From Acidimicrobiales bacterium (GTDB lineage: Bacteria > Actinomycetota > Acidimicrobiia > Acidimicrobiales > SZUA-35): 64,000 nt of DNA. Of this stretch, positions 36,503 through 46,100 are shown piece after piece. The notes under the pieces were generated by a model. The model had not been told where the DNA came from. It did no database searches and saw only the letters and a program-made list of their open reading frames with translations. The stretch lies in contig JAHDDW010000001.1 in NCBI GenBank assembly GCA_020629155.1, positions 46,497-110,496 on the forward strand. Direction: 5' to 3'. The position numbers and the translations under genes were made by a program. How positions within the stretch are numbered: position 1 is the first letter of the stretch; every line of letters starts with the position of its first letter.

Positions 36503-37495
36503 TCACACAAGAGCAAGCGATGGGTATGCGCCACCATCAAGTTCGTCAGCACCATCAAGAGCTAAGCGCCAGCTTGCTGCCGCAGCGATCATCGCTGCGT
36601 TGTCGGTACAAAACGCTCGACTAGGCACAAGATAATCAAGCCCTGCCTCGCTGCAATCTTGCGCAATGCGATCACGCAGACGAGAGTTCGCGGCCACTCC
36701 TCCCCCGATACACACCGCATTAGCATTAACCTTTGTAGCTGCTGCCAATGTTTTCTTCACAAGGACATCAACCACAGCTTCTTGAAACGACGCCGCAATA
36801 TCAGCGTTAGCAGCATCAGGGAATTTACGGACATAATTAACAACTGACGTTTTCATGCCACTAAACGAAAAATCGAACGATCCATTCATCAAACCACGTG
36901 GGAACGCGATAGCTTCACGATCACCCTCGATCGAGAGTTTATCGATAATAGGCCCTCCTGGATAACCAAGCCCCAAATAACGAGCCACCTTGTCGAACGC
37001 CTCACCAGCAGCATCATCTATTGTTGAACCTAAAATCTCATAGTTACCCAACGACTTCACATGCACAATCTGGGTATGGCCGCCAGCGACGAGCAACACG
37101 ACTAACGGCGGTTCAAGTTCAGGACGCTCTAGGAACGTAGCAAACAAATGGCCTTCAACATGGTTAACCCCGATATAAGGTACATCCCACGCCAAAGACA
37201 AAGCCTTCGCACTACTCACACCAATAAGCAATGCGCCAATAAGTCCAGGCCCATGCGTCGCGGCCACAGCATCAAGTTCATCGCTTGACAGCTCTGCTTG
37301 TTCTAAAGCTTGCGTGAGTACTGGATAGAGCATTTCTAGATGCATCCGTGAGGCAACCTCAGGAACAACGCCACCAAACACGGCATGCATATCTATCTGT
37401 GTCGCTACTACATTCGACAAAACTTCAGTACCGTTTTTGACAACGGCAACTGAAGTTTCATCACAACTTGTTTCTATGGCTAGAACAACACTCAT
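36503..37495 (-). CDS. tsaD: tRNA N6-adenosine threonylcarbamoyltransferase
   Basis: Transfers the threonylcarbamoyl group to A37 of ANN-decoding tRNAs, with TsaB and TsaE. Motifs: LAIETSCDETSVAVV at the N-terminus, GPGLIGALLIG, the metal-binding HVEGHLFATF (about residues 109-118), LVAGGHTQIV and VCIGGGVAANSRLR. 330 residues, normal length. Its ATG directly follows the stop of the Asp-rich lipoprotein gene (TAAATG). The partners tsaB and tsaE are 1.3-2.4 kb upstream on the same strand. Confidence 0.95.
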   Translation of the reverse strand: MSVVLAIETSCDETSVAVVKNGTEVLSNVVATQIDMHAVFGGVVPEVASRMHLEMLYPVLTQALEQAELSSDELDAVAATHGPGLIGALLIGVSSAKALSLAWDVPYIGVNHVEGHLFATFLERPELEPPLVVLLVAGGHTQIVHVKSLGNYEILGSTIDDAAGEAFDKVARYLGLGYPGGPIIDKLSIEGDREAIAFPRGLMNGSFDFSFSGMKTSVVNYVRKFPDAANADIAASFQEAVVDVLVKKTLAAATKVNANAVCIGGGVAANSRLRDRIAQDCSEAGLDYLVPSRAFCTDNAAMIAAAASWRLALDGADELDGGAYPSLALV

Positions 37496-38236
37496 TTATT
37501 GAAGCTGAAACGATTCTTCAACAAGATCAGCCAGCTCTGCTGTTGTGTCAGGGTCTTCTGAAGTAGATGTAACCTGATAGACTTTCTTGCCATCTAAGAA
37601 CGCTAAGATTTTTCCGTTAAACACGGCACCACCAGCTGGAAGGTCATAGGTGATTACGGCAATCTCGCCGCCATCCCAAGACTCTGTTGAAGTATCAACG
37701 TTTTCAGCTCCGATGCTGCCGAAACTTCTTTCGTTAGCTTGCAAATACTGGTCAGCTGACATGTTTCCTACAGGTTGAATGAGAACATTAATATTTGAAC
37801 CTGTATCAGTGTCAATAGCCACAAGATCTACTTGCTGCAGCTGAGCCGCCAACGACTCAGGCGTTAAACCACCAGGCAGGTCTCCTAAAGCATCTGCGCC
37901 TAGTGAGAACAAGCGATCGATATCGTCAGCGTCTTCAAGAATTGAAAGCTCTTCAGGCGCTTCAAAAGCAAAATCGTCAGTTTCAATTATCTGGTTACCA
38001 GAAGCTGCTTCAAGCTCTTTAGGCTCGTCCTTCTCATCATCAGAATCTTTGTCGTCATCTTTATCAGAATCTTTGTCATCGTTGTCATCAGAATCGTTTT
38101 TATCAGAGTCAGAGTCTGAAGCTTCTTTGCCGTCATCTGTCCCTTCATCAGGGTCATCAGCGGTTTGAGATCCGCAGGCAGCAACCATCGTTGCAGCGAA
38201 CAATAAAAACAGTAACTTTTTCAATAAATGGTTCAT
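37496..38236 (-). CDS. Lipoprotein with an Asp/Ser/Lys-rich linker
   Basis: 246 residues. The signal LLKKLLFLLFAATMVAACGS has lipobox VAAC. Residues about 26-75 are a low-complexity linker built from DSDK/DDKDSDK-like units, encoded by imperfect short repeats at 38,030-38,130. A folded C-terminal domain follows (FAFEAPEELSILEDADD, TDTGSNINVLIQPVG, ITYDLPAGGAVFNGKILAFLDGKKVYQVTS) with no family I recognise. It interrupts the otherwise tight tsa operon and abuts tsaD without a gap. Confidence 0.7.
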   Translation of the reverse strand: MNHLLKKLLFLLFAATMVAACGSQTADDPDEGTDDGKEASDSDSDKNDSDDNDDKDSDKDDDKDSDDEKDEPKELEAASGNQIIETDDFAFEAPEELSILEDADDIDRLFSLGADALGDLPGGLTPESLAAQLQQVDLVAIDTDTGSNINVLIQPVGNMSADQYLQANERSFGSIGAENVDTSTESWDGGEIAVITYDLPAGGAVFNGKILAFLDGKKVYQVTSTSEDPDTTAELADLVEESFQLQ

Positions 38237-38304
38237 AGCATTACAGGCTAACAGAGTTGCCGCACTGATATGGGTTCGAGTAAAAAATCCACACGAAAAT
38301 GCAA

Positions 38305-38757
38305 CTAGACAGATAGACCCATTACAACAGCGTCTTCGCCGTCGCTATAATATTTTTTTCGGACTGCTACGTCTTCAAACCCTAGTTTGACATAAAGCCC
38401 TCTTGCTTTACTGTTAGAAACTCTTACCTCTAGAAAAACTTTACGCACAGATAGGGAAACGACATCGTCTAAAAGTTGCAGTACTAGCTGATGTGCTACA
38501 CCACGGCGCTGCCATCGCGGTGCGATGCCAACGTTTAGAAGTGTAGCCTCATCGACTGCGACCATCGCACCAGCGAACCCAACAATAACCTCTTGCACTT
38601 GAGCGACAAGCCAGCGGCGAGATTCTGCGGGCAAAGAAAACTCGCCCATAAATAGATCAGAAGGCCAAGGAGACACCGCACATTCTTTTTCAATAGCCGC
38701 TACCGCCACAACATCGATAGGTGCCATTTCTCGAATTGTGATGTCTGGCAAAGACAC
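38305..38757 (-). CDS. rimI: Ribosomal protein S18 alanine N-acetyltransferase-like GNAT enzyme
   Basis: GNAT acetyltransferase of 150 residues. The acetyl-CoA-binding motif A is LLNVGIAPRWQRRGVAHQLVLQLL (about residues 73-96), followed by FLEVRVSNSKARGLYVKLGFEDVAVRKKYY, typical of RimI. The GTG start shares one base with the tsaB stop (TAGTG). Location after tsaB is a standard arrangement for rimI; the substrate in actinobacteria may not be S18. Confidence 0.88.
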   Translation of the reverse strand: MSLPDITIREMAPIDVVAVAAIEKECAVSPWPSDLFMGEFSLPAESRRWLVAQVQEVIVGFAGAMVAVDEATLLNVGIAPRWQRRGVAHQLVLQLLDDVVSLSVRKVFLEVRVSNSKARGLYVKLGFEDVAVRKKYYSDGEDAVVMGLSV

Positions 38758-39407
38758 TACGAATTCTGACGGGTTTTTATGTTTGGAACAGCATCTGGGT
38801 CGCGTAAATATAATGGCTGCACGAAATCAAACTCGATGACAGACCTCACCTCGGCTAGTTTCAGCATCGCTTCAGCCGATGGATGACATCCGCTAATCAA
38901 AAACTCGCCGTAAGTTTCGCTATAGGTTTCAGCACCATCGCCAACATAGACAACATCGGTTTGTTCTACTAAGTGAGGCGACCCGACAGAAGGCTCCTGC
39001 TGGGCCACTCCGTCACTGAAAAGCTGCTGAAAAACTTCACCTCGTCGAGCATCAACAACCGCTGCAATATGCCGTGTATCTTCAGAAACGCCACTTGCCA
39101 AAGCTTGCAAGCTTGTTATCGGCACAAGAGGAATCTTGGCAGCAAACGCAAGCGTTTTTGCTGTTGCCACGCCAACACGCAAACCTGTGAAACGGCCTGG
39201 GCCGATATCAATTGCTATTCGCTCAAGTTGACTCACTGATTTGCTTGCTTCGTGCATTGTTAACTCAATAAGCGGTGTTAATTCTTCGCAATGGCGGCGA
39301 TCGGTCACAATCTCATTACAGGCAAAAACCTGTGAAGACGTCCCAATTGCGACACCGACCATAGTTGTTGATGTTGTTATAGCAAGCGTCAACATGACAC
39401 AATCCAT
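38757..39407 (-). CDS. tsaB: tRNA threonylcarbamoyladenosine biosynthesis protein
   Basis: A pseudo-ASKHA partner of Tsa[18 protein letters not shown] at the N-terminus, IDIGPGRFTGLRVGVATAKTLAFA in the middle and VVDARRGEVFQQLF later are diagnostic. 216 residues from ATG 39407; ATG 39395 (MLTLAITTS) is an equally good start that reduces overlap with tsaE. The C-terminus contains YLRDPDAV, as in TsaB. Confidence 0.92.
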   Translation of the reverse strand: MDCVMLTLAITTSTTMVGVAIGTSSQVFACNEIVTDRRHCEELTPLIELTMHEASKSVSQLERIAIDIGPGRFTGLRVGVATAKTLAFAAKIPLVPITSLQALASGVSEDTRHIAAVVDARRGEVFQQLFSDGVAQQEPSVGSPHLVEQTDVVYVGDGAETYSETYGEFLISGCHPSAEAMLKLAEVRSVIEFDFVQPLYLRDPDAVPNIKTRQNS

Positions 39408-39910
39408 TCTGCCAAAGCTTCGTCAAACAGGTTTGCACGACCTCGCCATAACGAACCAACAAAATCTAACTGCAGAATTCGGACAGGTTCAGCAAAAAAG
39501 TCACTCTCGCTGTCAGACAGTTCTGACGTATCGGCTTTATAACTCATAGTGATCACAAGGCGTTCATCTGGCAAAGCAGCATCGATTCGTTCTCCCCATT
39601 CAACAAGCACGACCCCTGATTCACAAAGCTCAGGCAGGTCAAGGTCTAACGCTGCGCCAGCGCCTTCAAGACGATACACATCGAGGTGGTGCAATAAAAG
39701 ACGGCCCTCGTATTGATTAGCCAAAGCAAATGTTGGGCTTGTCACGCGCTGCTCGACGCCAAGGCCTAAAGCAACACCTTGCGAAAAACATGTTTTGCCA
39801 GCACCAAGTTCACCAGCAAGAAGCACTACATCTCCGATTTGCAGAAGCGGCGCTATTTTTTGTGCAACATCCTGCGTCTGTTCAGGTGAAGTTGTACGAA
39901 GACACAACAT
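39389..39910 (-). CDS. tsaE: tRNA threonylcarbamoyladenosine biosynthesis ATPase
   Basis: The ATPase subunit that resets the TsaB-TsaD complex. Walker A is [21 protein letters not shown] (about residues 33-53), followed by [24 protein letters not shown] and [11 protein letters not shown]. 173 residues. It overlaps tsaB by up to 19 bases and starts two bases after the terC stop, so it belongs to a terC-tsaE-tsaB-rimI transcription unit. Confidence 0.93.
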   Translation of the reverse strand: MLCLRTTSPEQTQDVAQKIAPLLQIGDVVLLAGELGAGKTCFSQGVALGLGVEQRVTSPTFALANQYEGRLLLHHLDVYRLEGAGAALDLDLPELCESGVVLVEWGERIDAALPDERLVITMSYKADTSELSDSESDFFAEPVRILQLDFVGSLWRGRANLFDEALAEWIVSC

Positions 39911-39911
39911 G

Positions 39912-40889
39912 CTAGTTTTTAACGAGCTCTTGCGCTTTGTTATAGCGGATACTCATGACTATAGCGATCAAAAGAATAGCAAAAATTACTGACAAAGAAA
40001 CCGCAATGCTCATGTGATACCAAGGCGTAAGTAGCAGCTTTATGCCGACGAAAAGCAAGATGCCACCCAAAGCAAGCGACAAATATTTGAACTTCTCTTT
40101 CGCCCCTGCAAGCAAGAAATACATCGCACGCAATCCCATAATTGCAAACGCATTTGCCGAAACAATTGTGTAGGCCTCATTAGCAACACCAAATGACGCT
40201 GGCACTGAGTCAAACGCAAAGATAACATCGGTGAGTTCGACGACAACAAGCGCAGCAAACAGAGGCGTAGCATGGCGCACCCCGTCAATAATCGTGAAAA
40301 ACCGCTGGCCATCATAGGTATCTGTCACAGGCATCACTTTTTTCAGCCACGAAAGAGCAGCAGGCGTGCCATGTTCTTCTTCCTCACCATTTTCTCTAAC
40401 TATTTTGATCGCTGTCCAAATCAAAATTAGACCGAAAATAACAAGCGTAAATTTAAACCTCTGCACAAGCTCAGCGCCGGCAAAAATAAACGCCGCACGC
40501 ATAACTAACGCACCAAATATGCCCCAGAACAGAACTCTATGCTGATATTTCAATGGAATAGCCATCGAACTAAAAAGCAGGCTCCACACAAAAACATTAT
40601 CAACGCTAAGCGCTTTCTCAGTGACGTACACGCCCACATATTCAGCTGCTGCTTCACCGCCGAACTGCCACAAGAAAAACCCTGCGAAACTTACACCACA
40701 AAAAACCCAGAACGCTGATTCTTTCGCAGCTTCTGAAAGTGTTGGTTCATGCGCTTTGCGGTGACGCCACAGGTCTAACGCGAGAAGCGCTATGACCACG
40801 ACGACCAACACAGCCCAAGCCCAAGTCGGCACATCCAACTCAACAAACTTACTTTTATCTGACTCTGCAGCGAATAACATCACCGACAT
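39912..40889 (-). CDS. TerC-family integral membrane protein
   Basis: TerC/Alx-type transporter of 325 residues with about nine membrane helices. The signature [20 protein letters not shown] (with the membrane-embedded acidic/Asn residues) and the later [18 protein letters not shown] are clear. Family members export Mn2+ or are linked to tellurite resistance; in several bacteria they load metal onto exoenzymes. The first gene of the tsa unit; a functional link with tRNA modification is not expected. Confidence 0.9.
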   Translation of the reverse strand: MSVMLFAAESDKSKFVELDVPTWAWAVLVVVVIALLALDLWRHRKAHEPTLSEAAKESAFWVFCGVSFAGFFLWQFGGEAAAEYVGVYVTEKALSVDNVFVWSLLFSSMAIPLKYQHRVLFWGIFGALVMRAAFIFAGAELVQRFKFTLVIFGLILIWTAIKIVRENGEEEEHGTPAALSWLKKVMPVTDTYDGQRFFTIIDGVRHATPLFAALVVVELTDVIFAFDSVPASFGVANEAYTIVSANAFAIMGLRAMYFLLAGAKEKFKYLSLALGGILLFVGIKLLLTPWYHMSIAVSLSVIFAILLIAIVMSIRYNKAQELVKN

Positions 40890-40972
40890 ATGCTACCAGT
40901 ATCATCAGGATTCCCCATAAATAGTGTGCCTAATAATTATGCATACCTTTCAGTTTCAGCTACGCTGACCAG

Positions 40973-41350
40973 ATGACCGATGTTGCAATTTTTTATACTT
41001 CTAAATGTTCGAAGTGTCGAACTGGCTTAGAGCTTCTTGAGACTACTGGTGTTACACCTGAGGTAGTCCACTATCTCAAAGAAAACCCTGACCGCAAAAC
41101 TTTAGAGGACTTACTAGCCAAACTTGAAGATCCAACTTCTGACATCATCCGCCGCGACAGCTTTTTTAAAGCAAACATCGCCTCACAAGACGGATTTGAT
41201 GAATCTACACTCGATGACCCGAAAGTGGCTCTCGAACTCTTACTCGAATATCCTCGCCTGCTACAAAGACCAGTTATCATCAAAGGAAACACTGCGATAA
41301 TTGGACGGGAAACACAAAAGATTGAAGAGTTTCTTGCTAGAGATATCTAG
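40973..41350 (+). CDS. ArsC/Spx-family thioredoxin-fold protein
   Basis: 125 residues with the ArsC fold. IFYTSKCSKCRTGLELLE holds a CSKC pair (residues 13 and 16), and VHYLKENPDRKTLEDLLAKL follows. The C-terminal LLQRPVIIKGNTAIIGRE has the family Arg and cis-Pro. Glutaredoxin-coupled arsenate reductases carry this fold, but no ars operon is present, so the role may be different. ATG 40973. The last 14 bases overlap the convergent VOC gene. Confidence 0.8.
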   Translation: MTDVAIFYTSKCSKCRTGLELLETTGVTPEVVHYLKENPDRKTLEDLLAKLEDPTSDIIRRDSFFKANIASQDGFDESTLDDPKVALELLLEYPRLLQRPVIIKGNTAIIGRETQKIEEFLARDI

Positions 41351-41774
41351 CAGGTTTGTTGTAATCAAGAACATCATAGTGTTCAGTGATTCGTAGATAA
41401 TACCCGAAAGGGTCTGCTATTCGAAAATCCCACGCACCCCAAGGTTTACGTTCTAGCTCGTTCACAACAGTTACGTCAGCGTTAACCTGATCATAGAATC
41501 CATGGACATCTTCAACAGCAACAACAATCTCAACGCCATAGCCTCTCGGCGTTCCCGCTGGAAACATATTAGCGTCACCAAAATAACTATGTGAGGCAAG
41601 ACGTTCGACATTACCTGGCCAAAAGTTAAGCACTACTCCATCACGTTCCATAATTAAATACTGCGGGTCCTGCTCAATCGCGCGAAAGCCCAAGATGTCG
41701 CCGTAGAACGACCTGACAAGGTCAAAATCTGCCACATGCAGTTCTAGCTGTAAACGATTTATTGTTCTGCCCAT
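41337..41774 (-). CDS. VOC-superfamily (glyoxalase/bleomycin-resistance-like) protein
   Basis: 145 residues with one VOC module repeat pair: QLELHVADFDLVRSFYGDILGFRAIE at the N-terminus and YGVEIVVAVEDVHGFYDQV plus WGAWDFRIADPFGYYLRITEH at the C-terminus. Metal-binding candidates are His near residue 13, Glu in GVEIVVA and Glu in RITEH. The substrate cannot be named. Overlaps the ArsC-like gene tail to tail. Confidence 0.82.
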   Translation of the reverse strand: MGRTINRLQLELHVADFDLVRSFYGDILGFRAIEQDPQYLIMERDGVVLNFWPGNVERLASHSYFGDANMFPAGTPRGYGVEIVVAVEDVHGFYDQVNADVTVVNELERKPWGAWDFRIADPFGYYLRITEHYDVLDYNKPARYL

Positions 41775-41852
41775 ACCATCCTCTTGTTCTTTTTGGTCGA
41801 ATGTTGAATGTAACTTTTCTCGGTCATGTCTAACATTTGTTAAACCAGATTC

Positions 41853-42884
41853 TTACCTATTGGGCGTGAGATCAAGAATCGTTTTAATCTCTTCTTCACT
41901 CTCAGTTTTCCCACTCTCAATGACAGAAGTTACTTCTGTAGCAATTATTTTCTTAAAACTTTTTGTACCTGCATCATATTGACCTACGATGTTTCTGTCT
42001 AAGTTCATTGTTTGAAACATTTCTTCTAGCTCAGCTATATCAGACTCAGAGTGCTCTGTTCCATTTAGCTCTGCTGTCTCTCTCATAACTTCCACCATGG
42101 AATTAACAAATAACTCTCGATCTGCAATTTCTGTTTTCATTTCTACTTCGATACAACCATCATCATCAACTAGTTGAGTAATTTCATACTGAGAAATCAT
42201 CGGGATCACAAAACCTCCGAAGGGGTGAGGTATATCTTCAGTTACTTCTAGAGTTTCACCAACCGTAAGCTCTACATTCTCGAAATGGTGATATAGCTCT
42301 AAGTCTTGGGTGAGAAGAACACCTAAAGCTTCCTCGTCTAGCAAATCCCAAAATTCATTTGTCTCGCCCAGAATTTCAACCAACTGGGTTTGGATATCTG
42401 AAATATTTTCGACACCAGATATAACGCGATCAGCATCCAAACTATACAGAAGATCTTGAAAGGAAAATCCCCCTTCGAACAACTCGCCATTCAGAAGTGC
42501 CTGTTCAGCAGTTAAAGCAAAACCTATTTTTTCAGCAGTTACTTCCTCGACTTCAAGAATGAAATTAGTCACAACAGCATCATTTGAAACGCCAGAAGAC
42601 TGCTTTTCAACAGTAACCTCTAGCTTTCGTTTATCCCCCACCTGCCAAGTAGGTAAAAAATGTACTGTCGACACCTCTTCTACCATTGAGCACTGAGAAA
42701 TAGTTGCAGATGCAGTATCTTCAGTGGTGATAGAAGTTTCTTGTAGATCTGTCGTAGGTACTGAACTGGCGTCTTCTTTCTTTTCATCAGACCCACAGGC
42801 TGCAAAAGTCAAGAGAAGTATCGCAAAACAACCACTTAGAAACCTTTTTGCAAAACTTTCCTCTTTACACACACGTTTGCCCAT
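41853..42884 (-). CDS. Lipoprotein of unknown function
   Basis: 343 residues. Signal RFLSGCFAILLLTFAACGS with lipobox FAAC, then a Ser/Thr/Glu-rich linker. The mature domain contains HFLPTWQVGDKRKLEVTVEKQ and long beta-strand-like stretches (TNFILEVEEVTAEKIGFALTAEQ, GCIEVEMKTEIADRELFV). I recognise no family. ATG 42884. Monocistronic by position. Confidence 0.65.
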   Translation of the reverse strand: MGKRVCKEESFAKRFLSGCFAILLLTFAACGSDEKKEDASSVPTTDLQETSITTEDTASATISQCSMVEEVSTVHFLPTWQVGDKRKLEVTVEKQSSGVSNDAVVTNFILEVEEVTAEKIGFALTAEQALLNGELFEGGFSFQDLLYSLDADRVISGVENISDIQTQLVEILGETNEFWDLLDEEALGVLLTQDLELYHHFENVELTVGETLEVTEDIPHPFGGFVIPMISQYEITQLVDDDGCIEVEMKTEIADRELFVNSMVEVMRETAELNGTEHSESDIAELEEMFQTMNLDRNIVGQYDAGTKSFKKIIATEVTSVIESGKTESEEEIKTILDLTPNR

Positions 42885-43021
42885 AAAAGCATTGTACCTT
42901 TCCGTTTTAGAACGATTTGAAAGCCTCTTAGAACAGGCAGAATAGAACTAGTCTACATGGCAGTTAGACAAGCAGAATCAGAAAGTATTGGCTTTTATCC
43001 ATCAATTCATGAATGTTTTTG

Positions 43022-44965
43022 CTACGCCACAGGCAATAACGGTGGAACGGGTTGGCCGACGGCGTCAGCAACAACACGGATTAGCTCTGCTTCTTCTGCT
43101 GTGGTTTTGCCGTCTTGCAAGATTGCAGCCATCGCAGCTTTCACAAATTTTTGCTTCTCAGGCACAGCAAGATTCGCGAGCTGCGTCAATGCATCATCTA
43201 TGTGAACAAAAGTTATTTGATGTGCAGGCGGCAGCATATGATTTTTTAGCCCAGCGACGTTCAACGCATGCGTGAACGTTTTCTGTGTTTCGTCGGCTTC
43301 AGTGTCGTTAAAGCTTGACATAATCGCCAGTACAACTGATGCTGCATCTTCGACTCGATCGAGTGTCAAACGCAGCTTTGGCGCACCATAATATTGCTCT
43401 TCTTGCAGGTGGCGGATCACGACCCGACGCAGCACCCAACGAAACAAGTCCTGGTCGTCACGAGATGCTTCGATAGCTTCAATCGATTCACGCAAACGCA
43501 TCTTTGATTCATAGGGCAATTGGCGAATAGCTTGCAGGGCAATATCGACCGCAGGCAGATGTAACACACGATCCAGGTTAGACACGCTACGACTCGCCTG
43601 ATCTAGCTGCGACGCTTCAAGGCCAGTTAACTGCGACGCGAACTGTAATTGCTGCACACGCTGCGGACCTTCAGGCGAAGCTAACAAACCGATAATAGCA
43701 AGCGTCGCCCCATAGGTTGTATGTAACGAGTTTTGAATATCGACAGGAATAGCAGCGATAAGATTATGGGCATGATCAATGTGCGCTTGCGTTGGCCCAT
43801 CGCTTGTCGGAGCCTCAAACTGTTGGAACCCTGTAGCAGCAGCTTCAGCCCCAATCAAAATAGATGGATCAATCGGCAAATCTGCTGGAACACCCGGGAT
43901 GTGAGGCATACCACCGATACCAAAACCTGAAGGGCGAGCAGTTTGCTGCGACGCTGGTCGCTGCTTTGCTTTCGCTGGTTGTGGTGTAATAAACTCACCA
44001 TTCCACGCCGGGAGTAAACGCTTTATTCGTTTTTTAAGTGGCGGATGTGTGTTCATACCGCCAAGAAACGACGAAGCAAAAAACAGGTGACTCGCTTCAG
44101 TCGCATGCGCAGAATGAACTTTATTTTCGCGACCCATACCACCTATTTTGGCGAGAGCATTACCGATCCCATCAGGGTCACGTGTGTATTGCACCGCTGA
44201 AGCATCCGCCAAATATTCTCGCTGTCGAGACACCGCTGCTTGCACAAGTCGCGCGAAATATGCCCCGCCGTAGCCGACGATCATAAGGCCCGCACCCACC
44301 GCAAGCAGCGCCATCCCAATCTGATTTTTATCTTTACTCCGATAGGAAGCCCAACGAGCTTGTTCGAACACAAGCCTGCCGACAAAAGTGATAGCTAGAA
44401 TGCCGAAGACCCAGCCGATGACTCGGGTGTTCATCTTTGTGTCACCATTGCGAATGTGCGAAAATTCGTGTGCAATAACACCTTGCAGCTCACGACGGTT
44501 CAGCTGGGTTAACGCTCCACGGGTTATTCCAATTGCTGCGTTGTCAGCTGTCCACCCAGCGGCGAAGGCATTAATGCCAGGCTCTTTATCTAGAATAAAA
44601 ACGTTCGGCACTGGCATACCAGAAGCAATAGCGATCTCTTCAACGATATTGCTTAGCTGCCGTTCATCGGCATCAAGGGTGTTAAAATCGATCGGCCTGC
44701 CACCGAGCGAAGCAGCAACATAGGAGCCTCCGCCGCTACGCAACTGGCTTGTTTTGACAAGCGATGTGCCGCCGATGCCAATTGTTGTCAACGGTGCTGC
44801 GATTGAAACAGCAGAAAGAGGCTCAAGCGAACCGCTTGAATACCAAAACAGGGCGATCAGAAGTGCTGTTGTGACAGCAACAATGACAAGCAGACCAAGC
44901 AGAAGCAGCACCATCAATTTGAAGGTGTTCTGCTTTGCCTGATCTTGATGGGTTTGAAAATCCAT
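43022..44965 (-). CDS. htpX: M48-family membrane metalloprotease, HtpX-like, with a long C-terminal region
   Basis: A zinc metalloprotease of the inner membrane. Two N-terminal helices, then LQGVIAHEFSHIRNGDTKMN (HExxH, about residues 162-166) and two more helices with QAAVSRQREYLADASAVQY, where the third zinc ligand Glu lies. HtpX is normally about 290 residues; this protein has 647. The extra C-terminal 300 residues are helical and resemble a cytoplasmic co-chaperone-like region (YESKMRLRESIEAIEASRDDQDLFRWVLRRVVIRHL). This long form occurs next to lemA in other bacteria. lemA lies 20 bp upstream. Confidence 0.88.
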   Translation of the reverse strand: MDFQTHQDQAKQNTFKLMVLLLLGLLVIVAVTTALLIALFWYSSGSLEPLSAVSIAAPLTTIGIGGTSLVKTSQLRSGGGSYVAASLGGRPIDFNTLDADERQLSNIVEEIAIASGMPVPNVFILDKEPGINAFAAGWTADNAAIGITRGALTQLNRRELQGVIAHEFSHIRNGDTKMNTRVIGWVFGILAITFVGRLVFEQARWASYRSKDKNQIGMALLAVGAGLMIVGYGGAYFARLVQAAVSRQREYLADASAVQYTRDPDGIGNALAKIGGMGRENKVHSAHATEASHLFFASSFLGGMNTHPPLKKRIKRLLPAWNGEFITPQPAKAKQRPASQQTARPSGFGIGGMPHIPGVPADLPIDPSILIGAEAAATGFQQFEAPTSDGPTQAHIDHAHNLIAAIPVDIQNSLHTTYGATLAIIGLLASPEGPQRVQQLQFASQLTGLEASQLDQASRSVSNLDRVLHLPAVDIALQAIRQLPYESKMRLRESIEAIEASRDDQDLFRWVLRRVVIRHLQEEQYYGAPKLRLTLDRVEDAASVVLAIMSSFNDTEADETQKTFTHALNVAGLKNHMLPPAHQITFVHIDDALTQLANLAVPEKQKFVKAAMAAILQDGKTTAEEAELIRVVADAVGQPVPPLLPVA

Positions 44966-44985
44966 ACGAACTACGATTCTAGAAC

Positions 44986-45603
44986 TTAGCTGGTGGCCTC
45001 GTTGTTAGTATCGTCGAACGATACTGTAATGTTTTCGCGTTTTTCTGGAGTCTCATCCAAGTCGAGGTATGCGCTATCGGCAAAGCCAAATGAGTTAGCA
45101 ATAAACACAGGAGGGAACGTTGTTTTATACGTCTGATAGGTGGTGACCTGATCGTTATAGTTTTGACGAGCGAACGCTATTTTGTTCTCTGTCGTTGTTA
45201 GCTCTTCGCTAAGTTGCGACATGTTTTCGTTTGCTTTCAAGTCTGGGTATGCCTCAGAAACCGCTAACAATTTACCAAGCGCACTCGTTAAACCAGCTTC
45301 AGCTCCAGCAAGCTTGCCCATCGCAGCGATGTTTGCAGGGTCGCCATTAACTTCGATACGAGCCTGTGTCGCAGACGCTCGCGCAGAAATAACACCTTCA
45401 AGTGTTTCTTTCTCATGGCTCATATAGCCTTTTGCTGTTTCAACAAGGTTAGGGATTAAATCATGACGGCGCTCTAACTGCACATCAATCTGTGAAAATG
45501 CGTTACGGACACGTTCACGCAACTTGACCAGTTTGTTATAGATCGAAACAACAAACACAATAATCAAGACAATAACGACTAAGGCGATAATGAAATAAAG
45601 CAT
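44986..45603 (-). CDS. lemA: LemA-family membrane protein
   Basis: 205 residues: one N-terminal membrane helix (YFIIALVVIVLIIVFVVSIY), then a long helical bundle with LRERVRNAFSQIDVQLERRHDLIPNLVETAKGYM, diagnostic of LemA. FARQNYNDQVTTYQTYKTTFPP follows near the end. LemA and an HtpX-type protease are commonly encoded together; the biochemical role of LemA is unclear. Both genes form one operon here. Confidence 0.92.
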   Translation of the reverse strand: MLYFIIALVVIVLIIVFVVSIYNKLVKLRERVRNAFSQIDVQLERRHDLIPNLVETAKGYMSHEKETLEGVISARASATQARIEVNGDPANIAAMGKLAGAEAGLTSALGKLLAVSEAYPDLKANENMSQLSEELTTTENKIAFARQNYNDQVTTYQTYKTTFPPVFIANSFGFADSAYLDLDETPEKRENITVSFDDTNNEATS

Positions 45604-45698
45604 GAGAACTCCTCACTCAGCTAACAAGTCAAACAACTCGACTTGCTTTGATTCAGCCTAGCGCCTAGAACAACCATCGCCATGGCAGGAAACAGCCG

Positions 45699-46100
45699 CT
45701 ACCAAACGACCTCGACATTTCCTTGATATTCTTGAATTTTTCTATCTTTCGATAGAAGTGTGCAATCATGAAGCAACGCAGTGGCATACAGCAAACGATC
45801 AGCTGGATCGCCGTGAAAATCGGTTAACTGACCAGCACATCCCGCAACTTTCGAATCAACATCTATGCTTTGCACTTCAAGCTGGCTGGTGACGGCATAG
45901 GACCACTCATCGAATTCTCGATCTAGAACAATCCGCTTTTTCTGTACAAGCATGGCTATCTCCCAGAAACTACTAGCACTCACAACAAGTTTTTCAGCAG
46001 ACTCGATTCGTTGCAGAACAGACGCAGAAATTCTAGAGTCGTTCCCAACCCACCACAACAACGCATGTGTATCTAGAAGTAGTGTCCTAGACTTCGACAT
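45699..46100 (-). CDS. PIN-domain toxin
   Basis: A fourth predicted PIN RNase, 133 residues from ATG 46100. SRTLLLDTHALLWWVG gives the first Asp, VVSASSFWEIAMLVQKKRI the middle Glu, and FHGDPADRLLYATALLHDCTLLSKDRKI the remaining acidic residues. The upstream in-frame start at 46175 lies inside the antitoxin gene and adds no PIN sequence. Overlaps the Phd antitoxin by 14 bases. Confidence 0.87.
   Translation of the reverse strand: MSKSRTLLLDTHALLWWVGNDSRISASVLQRIESAEKLVVSASSFWEIAMLVQKKRIVLDREFDEWSYAVTSQLEVQSIDVDSKVAGCAGQLTDFHGDPADRLLYATALLHDCTLLSKDRKIQEYQGNVEVVW

Noticed and set aside
36304-36558. Frameshifted antitoxin starting at GTG 36506, which overlaps the tsaD stop as GTGA
   Set aside because: The frame from GTG 36506 reads VKSCVSLDDI, tempting as a ribbon-helix-helix start, but the other frame already contains a continuous candidate (RWTIKRSLLAEVKRRRRSRALLDLV) with the acidic tail. 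A frameshift is not needed.
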